Part shown: positions 21,527 to 31,048 of the stretch, one piece after another
Position numbering within the stretch: position 1 is the stretch's first letter
Layout: every line of letters starts with the position of its first letter
Made by a program: the position numbers and the translations under genes
Notes under the pieces: generated by a model
Told to the model about the DNA's origin: nothing
The model's database searches: none
Seen by the model: the letters and a program-made list of their open reading frames with translations, nothing else
Origin: Actinoallomurus liliacearum
GTDB taxonomy: Bacteria; Actinomycetota; Actinomycetes; Streptosporangiales; Streptosporangiaceae
Reading direction: 5' to 3'
Assembly (NCBI RefSeq): GCF_039542035.1
Contig: NZ_BAABHJ010000001.1
Coordinates: 186,001-250,000, forward strand
DNA length: 64,000 bases

Positions 21527-22222
21527 GTGAGACTTCAGGGCTCTGCGTTCGCTCGCGTCGGCCGGTGCGGCATGGCGGCCGGCCTGGTCGCGGGTCTCCT
21601 GCTCGCAGGTCCGGCCGCGCACGCGGCCCCGCGCGCCCGGCAGGAGCCCGTCACGGCCGAACGCCTCGCCACGCAGGTGACCGGCGGCGACCCGGTCTAC
21701 GGCGGGGCGTACCGCTGCACGGTGGGCGTGAACGTGGTCGGCGGCGGCTCCTACTACTTCGTCACCGCCGGGCACTGCGGGAACGCGGTCTCCAGCTGGA
21801 CCACCTCCACGGGGGAGGTCGTCGGCACCACCGCCGGCAGCAGCTTCCCCGGCAACGACTACGCGATCGTCCGGTACGGCAGCGGCGTCTCCCATCCGGG
21901 CACGGTCGGCGCCCAGGACGTCGTGTCGGTCGGCACTCCGTATGTCGGCGAGGCCGTCTGCATGAGAGGCGGCGCCTCAGGGATTCGCTGCGGCCGGGTG
22001 GTCGCGCTCAACGCCACGATCAACTATTCCGAGGGCACCGTGTACGGCCTGATCCGGACGAGCATCTGCGCCACGGCCGGCGACACCGGTGCCCCGTTGT
22101 ACGACGGCGACAAGGTGCTGGGCATCCTGTCGGGCTTCAGCGGCGACTGTGCCGCTGGCGGCGTGTCGTACTTCGAGCCGATCACCAGGCCGCTCAGCGC
22201 CTACGGCGTGGCGGTGTACTGA
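21527..22222 (+). CDS. Secreted S1 chymotrypsin-like protease homologue with Thr at the Ser position
   Basis: The 231-residue protein has a Sec signal (GMAAGLVAGLLLAGPAAHA, cut near residue 33) and only a very short pro-region, whereas streptogrisins carry a pro-domain of some 80 residues. His83 (VTAGHCG) and Asp111 (GNDYAIV) match the triad. The nucleophile motif, normally GDSGGP, reads GDTGAP, so the catalytic Ser is Thr187. The surrounding GLIRTSICATAG matches the streptogrisin Cys segment. It may be inactive, weakly active or a binding protein. GTG at 21527 follows GGAGG by 5 nt. Confidence 0.85.
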   Translation: MRLQGSAFARVGRCGMAAGLVAGLLLAGPAAHAAPRARQEPVTAERLATQVTGGDPVYGGAYRCTVGVNVVGGGSYYFVTAGHCGNAVSSWTTSTGEVVGTTAGSSFPGNDYAIVRYGSGVSHPGTVGAQDVVSVGTPYVGEAVCMRGGASGIRCGRVVALNATINYSEGTVYGLIRTSICATAGDTGAPLYDGDKVLGILSGFSGDCAAGGVSYFEPITRPLSAYGVAVY

Positions 22223-22236
22223 CCCGTGCCCAGCGC

Positions 22237-22911
22237 TCAGGCGGCGCGGTAGACGACGAACGACACCGCGATGTACTGGGCGACGTACGCGGCGATCGTG
22301 AAGGCGTGGAACACCTCGTGGAAGCCGAACCAGCGCGGTGAGGGATCCGGCCGCCGCAGCCCGTACACCAGGCCGCCCAGGCTGTAGAGCAGACCGCCCA
22401 CGCACACCAGGATGAGCGCGGCCGGACCGGCACCGTCCAGCAACTGCGGCATGAAGCCCGCCGCCACCCAGCCGAGGCCGACGTAGAGCGCGGTGTACAG
22501 CCAGCGCGGCGCGCGCACCCACACGATGCGGAACAGCACGCCCGCCGCGGCGCCCGACCAGATCACCGACAACACCACGGTGCGCGCAGTGCCGTGCAGG
22601 GCCAGCAGCGCGAACGGCGTGTAGGTGCCGGCGATGATCAGGTAGATGTTGGCGTGGTCGAACCGGCGCAGCACCGCCTCGCCGCGCGCGGACCAGTGGC
22701 CCCGGTGGTACAGCGCCGAGACGCCGAACAGCAGCGCCGACGTCACGGCGTACACCGCGGCGGCCAGCCGCGCCGACAGGGTCGGGCCCAGCGCGACCAG
22801 GATGATCCCGCTGATGAGCGCGGCCGGAAAGGTGCCGGCGTGCAGCCAGCCGCGCAGGCGCGGCTTCACCGACTGTGCGAACTCCCCCGCCCGTGCCGCC
22901 GGTCCCACCAT
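22237..22911 (-). CDS. Haemolysin III family membrane protein
   Basis: The product has 224 residues and seven predicted membrane helices of the HlyIII/PAQR family. The conserved SALYHRGHW in helix 2, FDHANIYLIIAGTYTPF after helix 3 and the HEVFHAFT near the C-terminus supply the zinc-site His and Asp residues typical of the family. The role in bacteria is unclear; roles in membrane homeostasis or ceramidase-like chemistry have been proposed for PAQR proteins. It converges on the protease gene and is preceded by its own 30-nt leader. Confidence 0.9.
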   Translation of the reverse strand: MVGPAARAGEFAQSVKPRLRGWLHAGTFPAALISGIILVALGPTLSARLAAAVYAVTSALLFGVSALYHRGHWSARGEAVLRRFDHANIYLIIAGTYTPFALLALHGTARTVVLSVIWSGAAAGVLFRIVWVRAPRWLYTALYVGLGWVAAGFMPQLLDGAGPAALILVCVGGLLYSLGGLVYGLRRPDPSPRWFGFHEVFHAFTIAAYVAQYIAVSFVVYRAA

Positions 22912-22947
22912 GCGCCCTCCTTCATCCGTGCGCGATCCGTACCGGAC

Positions 22948-23688
22948 TCAGTATTCCGAACGACGCGCCAGCCGTCTCCCTCCCCCCAGGCGTGAGGTGA
23001 AGTCGGTCTCCACCTCCTGGACGTCCTCGACGGTCACCGCCACCTCCTCGAGGGTCGGCCGGTCCCGCAGCCGGTCGGCGGCCCTGCGCAACGCCCGCTC
23101 GCCGACGAGGCGGCTCAGCTCCAGGCCGAAGCAGTCCAGCTTGTCGGCGTCGGTGAGGTCGTCGCGCGCCCGCAGGTCGGCGGCGAGTTCGCCGAGGCGC
23201 TGCGCCTCGGCCAGGTCGTACCGCCGCAGGGCGTGGCTGCACAGCTCGGCCAGGGCGGCGTGGTCGCGGGCGAAGAACAGCCCGTTCAGGTCGTTGCCGG
23301 CCAGCCGGCTGAGCGCCCGTTTGCGGTCCATGGCCGCGTCGACGATCTTCAGCAGACCGGAGAGCAGGAGGATCGGGCCGATGCTGATGCCCTTGTCCTG
23401 GGCGATCATGAAGGAGGAGCGGAAGACCGCGGCCGAGCCGATCGCGGCGGCCATCACCTGGGCGACGTCGGCGCCGATGGGCGGGGCGCCTTCGGGCAGC
23501 GCGAAGCGCCAGCCCATCGACTCGGCCAGGATGAGGGCCAGCGTCGAGGCGGACGCGTTGACGATGACGTACAGCAGGCCGGACGGGCAGAACACCGCCA
23601 CCGCGGGCTTGTCCTGGTAGCGCCCCACCAGCTCCGCGACGCCGATGACCGCGCCGAACAGGGCGGCGAAGAGCATCCGCGTGACCAC
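22948..23688 (-). CDS. Membrane protein of unknown function
   Basis: The 246-residue protein has three or four hydrophobic segments in its first half, including AVIGVAELVGRY, SGLLYVIVNASASTLALIL and SIGPILLLSGLLKIV, then a charged helical C-terminal half with AELCSHALRRYDLAEAQRLGELAADL and a Glu-rich end. GTG at 23688 overlaps the stop of the small gene before it (TAGTG) and has GAGGGGGG 4 nt upstream. I recognise no family. The cytoplasmic helical part could bind a partner, perhaps the small protein encoded just before it. Confidence 0.78.
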   Translation of the reverse strand: MVTRMLFAALFGAVIGVAELVGRYQDKPAVAVFCPSGLLYVIVNASASTLALILAESMGWRFALPEGAPPIGADVAQVMAAAIGSAAVFRSSFMIAQDKGISIGPILLLSGLLKIVDAAMDRKRALSRLAGNDLNGLFFARDHAALAELCSHALRRYDLAEAQRLGELAADLRARDDLTDADKLDCFGLELSRLVGERALRRAADRLRDRPTLEEVAVTVEDVQEVETDFTSRLGGGRRLARRSEY

Positions 23689-23891
23689 TAGGCCCCCCTC
23701 GCGCGTACCGGTTCCAGGCCGCCGGTGAGCAGGCGGCCCGCCCGAGCGGCCTCCAGGAAGACCAGGAGCCACTCCCCCGGCCCGGTCGCCGTGCCGTGCC
23801 AGCGGCGCGGCGGCGCGTCCCTCGCCTGGAGGAACACGAGCAGCCAATCCCCTGTGCCCGAGGCCGTGCCCCGGCGCATTCGCGTAGACAT
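23688..23891 (-). CDS. 67-residue protein with duplicated WLLVFL motif
   Basis: The protein has two similar halves: GTASGTGDWLLVFLQARDAP and GTATGPGEWLLVFLEAARAG, joined by an Arg/Pro-rich link. Its codons have strongly GC-rich third positions. The stop TAG shares one base with the GTG of the membrane protein gene, so the two are probably translated together. ATG at 23891 is preferred, but an in-frame ATG at 23942 would add 17 residues. No family is recognised. The hydrophobic hexapeptides are too short for membrane helices and may be paired beta strands. Confidence 0.5.
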   Translation of the reverse strand: MSTRMRRGTASGTGDWLLVFLQARDAPPRRWHGTATGPGEWLLVFLEAARAGRLLTGGLEPVRARGA

Positions 23892-24088
23892 GGCGAGTAC
23901 TCTCGCGAGCCCGCCACGCGAAGGCGACGACCCCATGGCCACGAGTTGACGAACTCCCTGCCCACGGCGTCCACGAGGCAGAGTTGTGGCGAGTCCGTGG
24001 CATCACGGCGGATTCTTCGCGGAGCGAGGCTCTGGCAGAGCCGCCGCCGGCGCCCTTTACAAAGTAAGTCGGCACCGGCGGCCACGGC

Positions 24089-24529
24089 TCACAGGCGGGG
24101 CGGGCGGCCCTCGTAGGGGGTGCTCAGCACGACCGTGGTCCGGGTCGAGACGTTGGCGGCGGCCCGGATCTGCTGGAGGAGCTCCTCCAGCGCGAAGGGC
24201 GACGCCACCCGCACCTTCAAGATGTAGCTCTCCTCACCGGCGACCGAGTGGCATGCCTCGATCTCCTGCAGGTGGGCGAGCTTCTCCGGTGCGTCGTCCG
24301 GGGCCGCCGGGTCTATCGGCTTGATCGAGATGAACGCGGTGAGCGGCAGGCCGACCGCCTCGTGGTCGAGCACCGCCGCGTAACCCCTGATCACGCCACG
24401 CTTCTGCAGCCGCCGCACCCGTTGGTGCACCGCGGACACGGACAGGCCCGTCTCGCGCGCCAGGTCCGTGAAGCTCATACGGCCGTCCTCGGCGAGCAGG
24501 CCCACGATCTGCCGGTCGATGTCCTCCAC
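24089..24529 (-). CDS. Lrp/AsnC-family regulator
   Basis: The 146 residues comprise an N-terminal helix-turn-helix (MSFTDLARETGLSVSAVHQRVRRLQKRGVI, residues 18-47) and the RAM effector domain (GYAAVLDHEAVGLPLTAFISIK, then VAGEESYILKVRV), which binds amino acids and forms octamers. GTG at 24529 is 5 nt after GAGG. It lies upstream-to-upstream of nothing, with an acyl-CoA dehydrogenase ending 110 bp behind it on the same strand. The target genes are unknown. Confidence 0.92.
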   Translation of the reverse strand: MEDIDRQIVGLLAEDGRMSFTDLARETGLSVSAVHQRVRRLQKRGVIRGYAAVLDHEAVGLPLTAFISIKPIDPAAPDDAPEKLAHLQEIEACHSVAGEESYILKVRVASPFALEELLQQIRAAANVSTRTTVVLSTPYEGRPPRL

Positions 24530-24639
24530 GCCTCAGAACCTATCGCGATGGACGGTTTCACGGCGGAACGACCTGAGGAGGCCGCTCCGCCCGGCGTCTC
24601 GCCGATCACGCCGTCACCTCACGACATCGCCTTCCGGCG

Positions 24640-25788
<1,149 letters not shown>

Positions 25789-26001
25789 CGTCCACTCGCC
25801 TCCGGCCTCGAGCCCCTCCACGCTGAGGGGCACCTTCCGAAATAGTAGGACGTCCAACTATCTGGGCGCTATCACCCGGAGGAGACGTACGGGGCGCCTC
25901 GGGCGCCCTCGCCCGGGCGGAGCCGGGCACCCGCCCGAGAGCCCCAGACCATCCCGTACCGCGCTCCCGGGACGGCCTGAGGACCCTCTACGGCGGACCG
26001 G

Positions 26002-27120
26002 TCAGGCGTCGACCACGATCAGGTCGCGGGTGACGTGGTTGACGCTCTCGTGGCCGTCGGCGGTGCACACGACGATGTCCTCGATGCGCGCCCCGTGCGG
26101 CCCCGGATAGATCCCCGGCTCGATGGAGAAGGCCATCCCCGGCTCGAGCGGCTCGGTGTTGCCCGCCACGATGTAGGGCTCCTCGTGCGTCTCCAGGCCG
26201 ATGCCGTGGCCGGTGCGGTGGATGAAGTACTCGCCGTACCCGGCGGCCGCGATGACCTCGCGCGCCGCCGCGTCCACCGCCTCGGGCGTGACGCCGGGAC
26301 GGACGGCGGCGCGGGCGGCCTCCTGTGCCTCCTTCAGCACCGCGTAGTAGGTGTGGAAGTCGGCCGGCGCCTCCCCCACGGCGTACACGCGGGTCTCGTC
26401 CGAGCAGTATCCGTTCGGCATCGTGCCGCCGATGTCGACGACGACGGGCTCACCGGCCTGGATCACCCGGTCGGACAGCTCGTGGTGCGGGCTCGCGCCG
26501 TTGGGCCCGGAGCCGACGATGACGAAGTCCACCGTCGCGTGCCCCTCGGCCAGGATCGCCTCGGCGATGTCGCGGCCCACCTCACGCTCGGTACGGCCCG
26601 CCTTCAGCAGGGCCGGGACGATGCCGTGCACCCGGTCGATCGCCGCCCCCGCCTCGCGCAGCGCCTCGATCTCGGCCGCGCTCTTGCGCTTGCGCAGCTC
26701 CCCCAGGACCTGGCCGGCCGCGACCTGCTCCACGCCCGGCATCGCCGCGCGGAAGCGCAGGGCCATGACCGCCCACATCCGGTCCGCGACGCCGACGCGG
26801 CCGACGTCGCGCGGGAGCCGCCCGGCCGCCAGCGCGTACGGGTCCTCGGTCTCGTCCCAGGGCACCAGCTCCACGCCGAGCTCACCGGCCGTGGAGGCCT
26901 GCGCGGCGGCCAGCTCCAGCCGGGGGACGACCAGGAAGGGATCGTCCGCCGCGGGCACGACAAGGCACGTGAGCCGCTCCAGCGGGATGGCGTCGTAGCC
27001 CGTGACGTAGCGCAGGTCGGGCCCTGGCGTCAGCAGGAGCGCGCCGAGTCCGGAGTCGGCGGTCGCCTCGCGCACCCGGGCGAGGCGGTCGGGCTCGAAT
27101 AGGGCTGTCGGGCTGGTCAC
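26002..27120 (-). CDS. pepE: M24-family Xaa-Pro dipeptidase/aminopeptidase, PepE-like
   Basis: The protein has 372 residues: a creatinase-like N-terminal domain to about 130 and a pita-bread metallopeptidase domain. The metal ligands are visible as VVDIGG, CSDETR, HRTGHGIG, SIEPGIYPG and RIEDIVV (Asp, Asp, His, Glu, Glu). It cleaves peptides next to proline in the cytoplasm. In Mycobacterium tuberculosis pepE (Rv2089c) also adjoins the exonuclease gene and the helY-tat-paf block, which supports the name. It is divergent from the ANTAR-phosphatase gene across 482 bp. Confidence 0.9.
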   Translation of the reverse strand: MTSPTALFEPDRLARVREATADSGLGALLLTPGPDLRYVTGYDAIPLERLTCLVVPAADDPFLVVPRLELAAAQASTAGELGVELVPWDETEDPYALAAGRLPRDVGRVGVADRMWAVMALRFRAAMPGVEQVAAGQVLGELRKRKSAAEIEALREAGAAIDRVHGIVPALLKAGRTEREVGRDIAEAILAEGHATVDFVIVGSGPNGASPHHELSDRVIQAGEPVVVDIGGTMPNGYCSDETRVYAVGEAPADFHTYYAVLKEAQEAARAAVRPGVTPEAVDAAAREVIAAAGYGEYFIHRTGHGIGLETHEEPYIVAGNTEPLEPGMAFSIEPGIYPGPHGARIEDIVVCTADGHESVNHVTRDLIVVDA

Positions 27121-27461
27121 ACCGTTCCCTCTCCTCGTGAAATCTACGTGTCGGCCGCAATCTACTCCCCGCGCGACCAGGCCCGTCGCCGCCGGGCGGC
27201 GAGGCGTGCCCCGGTGGTGCCGTACGGCGGACGTCCGGCCTCCCCCACCCGTATCGCCGCGCCGCCGATCCCGTGGTCACGGCGGCCGGGGCGCGGGGGC
27301 CGTACGCCCCCTCTCATGACGAGTATCCGACGGGGGTTCCGGCCGCGCGCGACGGGCCCCGGGGACGGCGCCGGCGATGCACAAGAGGCGCACAAGCCCG
27401 AAGGATGATGCTCGCTGTGTGCGATAACCCCATCACGGACAGCGAAAATCGCTACGATGGC

Positions 27462-27482
27462 GTGCACGCTCAGAGCGTGCAC
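27462..27482. repeat. 21-bp perfect palindrome upstream of the SpoIIE phosphatase gene
   Basis: Arms GTGCACGCTC (27462-27471) and GAGCGTGCAC (27473-27482) flank a single A. A second small palindrome, GTGTG-TCA-CACAC, follows at 27511-27523. Both lie 80-140 bp before the phosphatase start, in the 482-bp divergent gap that otherwise shows no gene. The site may be an operator or a leader hairpin. Confidence 0.55.
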
Positions 27483-27602
27483 AAGGCGAGCGCGACACCC
27501 CGCTGGCCTCGTGTGTCACACACATATCAATCGACGACGACCTTCTCAGCGAAGCAGATCCACCATCGCCCCCGAAGACGATCACAATCGAAAGTGGTCT
27601 CC

Positions 27603-29177
27603 ATGGGATTCCCTCACACCACGGGCGACAGGCCCCCAGAGCAGCAGGCGGACACGTCGGAGACGACGATCGAGCAGCTCCGCGCCGAGCTCGAGCAGCT
27701 GCGCGACAGGCTCCGGACCACCGCCGCGATCGAGCAGGCCAAGGGCGCGCTGGCCGAGCGCCTGCGCTGCGGCGTCGACGCCGCCTACACGCATCTCCTC
27801 CAGTTGGCGCGGGACAGCGGCATCTCCCCGTTGGACGCGGCCGCATTACTGTTCACCACGGAGGCGCGCGACGGCGAGTCGCCCCCGGCGCCCCGCTCTC
27901 CCGCCGACGACGCCGGTCAGGCCGCCTCTCCCGCGGCCGACGCCGGTCAGGACGCGCCGCCGGCCGCGGGCCCGCGACCGTCGACGGCCGTTCCGGCGGG
28001 CCGATCGCCCGCCGACCCCCGGGTGTGCCCCCGGCCCGCCCCCGACGACCTGCTCGAGCAGTTCGAGCACGCCCAGCGCCTCGGCAATCTCGGCTGCGGG
28101 ACGTGGGAGCCGGCGACCGGCGCGAGCCACTGGTCCGAGCAGGTTTATGTGATCTTCGGACGTGATCCCGAGGAAGGGCCGCTGCCGCTCGACCGGCTCG
28201 CGGCGGTCGTCGTCCCCGAGGACGTCCCGTTGACCGCCCACCTGGTCAGCACGCTGGTCGACGGCCGGGAGCCCGTCGACAGTGAGATCCACATCCGGCG
28301 CGACGGGGAGACCCGAGAGCTCCGGCTGATCGGCGAGCCCGTGGTCGACGCGGCGGGCCGGCCCATGGCCGTCCGCTGCGTCTATCAGGACGTCACGGGC
28401 TGGCGGCGCGGTGAGCGTGCGCTGACGGCGTCACGCCGGCAACTGGAGCAGCTACGGGTGGACGAGGAACGCCGTCAGGCCATCGACATGCAGCGCTCGA
28501 TCCTGCCCCTGCCCGAGCGCGTCATCGGCAAGCCGGGCCTGCGGGCGGCGATCCGTTACCTTCCGGCCGGGATCCTGTCCCGGGTCGGCGGCGACTGGTA
28601 CGAGACGAGCGCGATCGACGGGGAAGGGGTCTTCCTGGCGATCGGCGACGTCTCCGGGCACGGGCGCACCGCCGCCGCGGCGATGGCCCGGCTCCGCAAC
28701 GGCCTGAGCGGGCTCGCGTTCACCGGCGCGCCGCCCGACCGCCTGCTGTCCTGGCTGAACCGCCTGACCCTGCACTGGCCGACGTCGCTGACCGCGACGG
28801 CGCTGGCCGGCCGGTTCGACCCGGAGACCCGCACGCTGACGTGGGCGCAGGGCGGGCACTTCCCGCCGGTGCTGATCCGCGACGGCAAGGCCACGACGCT
28901 CGACCCGCCCGACGGGATGCTGCTCGGCGCGGTCGACGACGCGGAGTTCGGCGTCGCGACGACGTCTCTGGAGTCGGGGGACCTGCTGCTGCTCTATACC
29001 GACGGGCTGATCGAACGACGGGACCGCGACCTGCAGGTCGGTCAGGACCTGCTGCTGCGGGTGGCCGAGACGGCGGGCAGCAACGACCCCGAGACCGTCC
29101 TGGACCGCGTCCTGTCGGCGTTCGGCGCGCCGAACCCCAACGACGACACCTGCGTCGTGGCCATCCAGATCGTCTGA
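27603..29177 (+). CDS. ANTAR-PAS-SpoIIE (PP2C) serine phosphatase
   Basis: The 524-residue protein joins three modules. Residues about 20-85 are an ANTAR-like coiled coil and three-helix bundle (AIEQAKGALAERLRCGVDAAYTHLLQLA), which binds paired RNA hairpins in known regulators. A Pro/Ala linker leads to a PAS domain (about 155-270). The C-terminal PPM/SpoIIE phosphatase has GGDWYE, GDVSGHGRTAAAAMARL, AQGGHFPPVL and YTDGLIERRD. Such enzymes dephosphorylate anti-anti-sigma factors. ATG at 27603 lacks a strong Shine-Dalgarno; an in-frame GTG nine bases upstream is possible. Confidence 0.88.
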   Translation: MGFPHTTGDRPPEQQADTSETTIEQLRAELEQLRDRLRTTAAIEQAKGALAERLRCGVDAAYTHLLQLARDSGISPLDAAALLFTTEARDGESPPAPRSPADDAGQAASPAADAGQDAPPAAGPRPSTAVPAGRSPADPRVCPRPAPDDLLEQFEHAQRLGNLGCGTWEPATGASHWSEQVYVIFGRDPEEGPLPLDRLAAVVVPEDVPLTAHLVSTLVDGREPVDSEIHIRRDGETRELRLIGEPVVDAAGRPMAVRCVYQDVTGWRRGERALTASRRQLEQLRVDEERRQAIDMQRSILPLPERVIGKPGLRAAIRYLPAGILSRVGGDWYETSAIDGEGVFLAIGDVSGHGRTAAAAMARLRNGLSGLAFTGAPPDRLLSWLNRLTLHWPTSLTATALAGRFDPETRTLTWAQGGHFPPVLIRDGKATTLDPPDGMLLGAVDDAEFGVATTSLESGDLLLLYTDGLIERRDRDLQVGQDLLLRVAETAGSNDPETVLDRVLSAFGAPNPNDDTCVVAIQIV

Positions 29178-29237
29178 CCGGCGGGCGGGGTCTCCGGTAC
29201 GGGTTACCGGCGGGCCGGAAGCTGAGAGGATGACGGC

Positions 29238-30146
29238 GTGGGTGGACTCATGCTGCTCGATACGCCGTCGCTGTACTTCCGCGCCTTCTTCGGGGTGCCC
29301 GAGACGGTGACCGCGTCCGATGGCACGCCGGTCAACGCCGTGCGCGGCCTCCTCGACATGATCGCGCGCCTGGTCCGGGACCGCTCGCCGCACGCCCTCG
29401 TCGCCTGCATGGACGCGGACTGGCGGCCCGCGTTCCGGGTCGAGGCGCTGCCGTCCTACAAGGCGCACCGGGTCGCGGCGGACGGCGGCGACCAGACGCC
29501 GGACGCGCTCGCGACCCAGGTCCCGGTGATCGAGGAGGTCCTCGACGCGTTCGGGATCGCCCGGATCGGCGCCGCCGGCTACGAGGCGGACGACGTGATC
29601 GGCACGCTCGCGACCACGCAGGACGGCGAGGTCGACATCGTGACCGGCGACCGGGACCTGTTCCAGCTCGTCCGCGACGACAAGCCCGTACGAGTGCTGT
29701 ACACCGCGCGCGGGATCAAGGCCCTGCAGGTCGTCGACGAGGCGGAGGTGACGGCGAAGTACGGCGTGCCCGGCCGGGCGTACGCCGACTTCGCCACGCT
29801 GCGCGGCGACCCGAGCGACGGGCTGCCCGGTGTGCCTGGTGTCGGGGACAAGACCGCGGCCGCGCTGATCACCCGGTTCGGCTCCCTGGAGGGCGTCGAG
29901 GAGGCCCTCGACGCGGGCGAGACGGCGGGTTTCCCCCCGGGCAGCCGCCTGAAGCTGGAGAAGGCACGGGACTACCTCGCGGCCGCGCGGACGGTCGTCC
30001 GGGTCGCCACGCGCATCCCGCTGCCGGCATTCGAGGCGGATGTACCGCGTAAGCCCCGCGATCCCGAGCGGCTGGTCGCGTTGACCGACCGCTGGAGCCT
30101 CGACGGGCCGGTCAACCGGCTCCTCGCCGCTCTCGCGGGCGAGTGA
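29238..30146 (+). CDS. 5'-3' exonuclease (FEN/PolA N-terminal type)
   Basis: This 302-residue nuclease is the free-standing version of the 5' nuclease domain of DNA polymerase I. It has LLDTPSLYFRAFFG, CMDADWRPAFR, YEADDVIGTLA, VTGDRDLFQLV, and the helix-hairpin-helix DPSDGLPGVPGVGDKTAAALI that binds duplex DNA; the acidic residues hold two metal ions. It processes flaps and RNA primers. GTG at 29238 follows GAGAGG. The gene matches the position of Rv2090 beside pepE in mycobacteria. Confidence 0.95.
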   Translation: MGGLMLLDTPSLYFRAFFGVPETVTASDGTPVNAVRGLLDMIARLVRDRSPHALVACMDADWRPAFRVEALPSYKAHRVAADGGDQTPDALATQVPVIEEVLDAFGIARIGAAGYEADDVIGTLATTQDGEVDIVTGDRDLFQLVRDDKPVRVLYTARGIKALQVVDEAEVTAKYGVPGRAYADFATLRGDPSDGLPGVPGVGDKTAAALITRFGSLEGVEEALDAGETAGFPPGSRLKLEKARDYLAAARTVVRVATRIPLPAFEADVPRKPRDPERLVALTDRWSLDGPVNRLLAALAGE

Positions 30147-30199
30147 CCGCGGTCGAAGGGCGAGTGACCGCCTCCCGGGGCGAATGACCACGGACGGGG
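30139..30199 (+). repeat. Short direct repeats after the exonuclease gene
   Basis: GGCGAGTGACCGC occurs at about 30138 and 30160, followed by GGCGAATGACCAC at about 30178, and further GTGACC words in both orientations follow to 30275. The unit spacing is roughly 20-24 bp. The first copy covers the exonuclease stop codon. No function is evident. Confidence 0.4.
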
Positions 30200-30387
30200 G
30201 TCACCGACCACCACCGTGACCACCGCTGGAGGGGTGAGCGACCCGCTGTGACGGTCCCGGCAGGTGACCGCTGGGTGACTGTTTGCATTTCTTGCGTCAT
30301 TTGGCGCACTACGGCGGCATATTCGGCGTTCTCATTTCAGTGACAGGGTCGGTGAAAGTTGCGGCCCGCGCACGAGGAAGGCTGCCC

Positions 30388-30888
30388 ATGACGTTCACTG
30401 TCAGCCGCCGGACGCCGGTTTCGCCCGGGGACGATGAGGTCGCGTTCGCGACCGTGACGGAGATGTTCGCCATGACGCAGCGCTCGAATCACGCCACGGC
30501 CTTCGCCGGCTGGGTCGTCACGATGAGCGCCATGGGCGTGGTGCTGCAGTGGGGCACGATCCAGTCGCTCGCCGGCTCGGCTCGGGGCGTGGTGCTGCTG
30601 GCCGCCCTCGGCCCCGTCGCCGCCGCGCTCGGCTACGTCGTGGTGCTCCTCACCCGCGCCCACAACGTCACCGCCGGCGCGCAGGAGGACTTCCACCGGT
30701 TCATCGCGATGACCCCGCCGGACGAGCCGGAGTTCGCGGCCCCGGCGTTCCGGCGGCTGCGGCTGCTCACCGCGGCCGCCCGTCACCGCGCGATCCTCAC
30801 TCGCACCGCCCTGACCTGGTCCTACGTTGCCGGCGCGGCGTTCCTCGCCTGGAGCGCCGCAGCGGTGGCGCTGGCCGCCGGTCGCTGA
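30388..30888 (+). CDS. Small membrane protein of unknown function
   Basis: The 166-residue protein has about three membrane segments: TAFAGWVVTMSAMGVVLQW, GVVLLAALGPVAAALGYVVVLL and a C-terminal WSYVAGAAFLAWSAAAVALA. Between the second and third is a basic loop with DFHRFIAMTPPDEPEF. ATG at 30388 has GAGGAAG 8 nt upstream, so I prefer it to the TTG at 30283. I recognise no family. In mycobacteria a membrane protein gene also lies between the exonuclease and helY, but equivalence is not shown. Confidence 0.75.
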   Translation: MTFTVSRRTPVSPGDDEVAFATVTEMFAMTQRSNHATAFAGWVVTMSAMGVVLQWGTIQSLAGSARGVVLLAALGPVAAALGYVVVLLTRAHNVTAGAQEDFHRFIAMTPPDEPEFAAPAFRRLRLLTAAARHRAILTRTALTWSYVAGAAFLAWSAAAVALAAGR

Positions 30889-31048
30889 GGAGCCCCTTCG
30901 ACCGGCCGGCGTCCGGGGCCCGGAACTCCGCCCCCTCACCAGTGGTCTCGGGTGCCGGCCTCTAGACAGATTTCCCCTCTATTAGGTCCACTGGAGGTAA
31001 TGAGGTTCAATAGCGAATCTCTACCGTCATCGCGCAGACGGAGACCGG

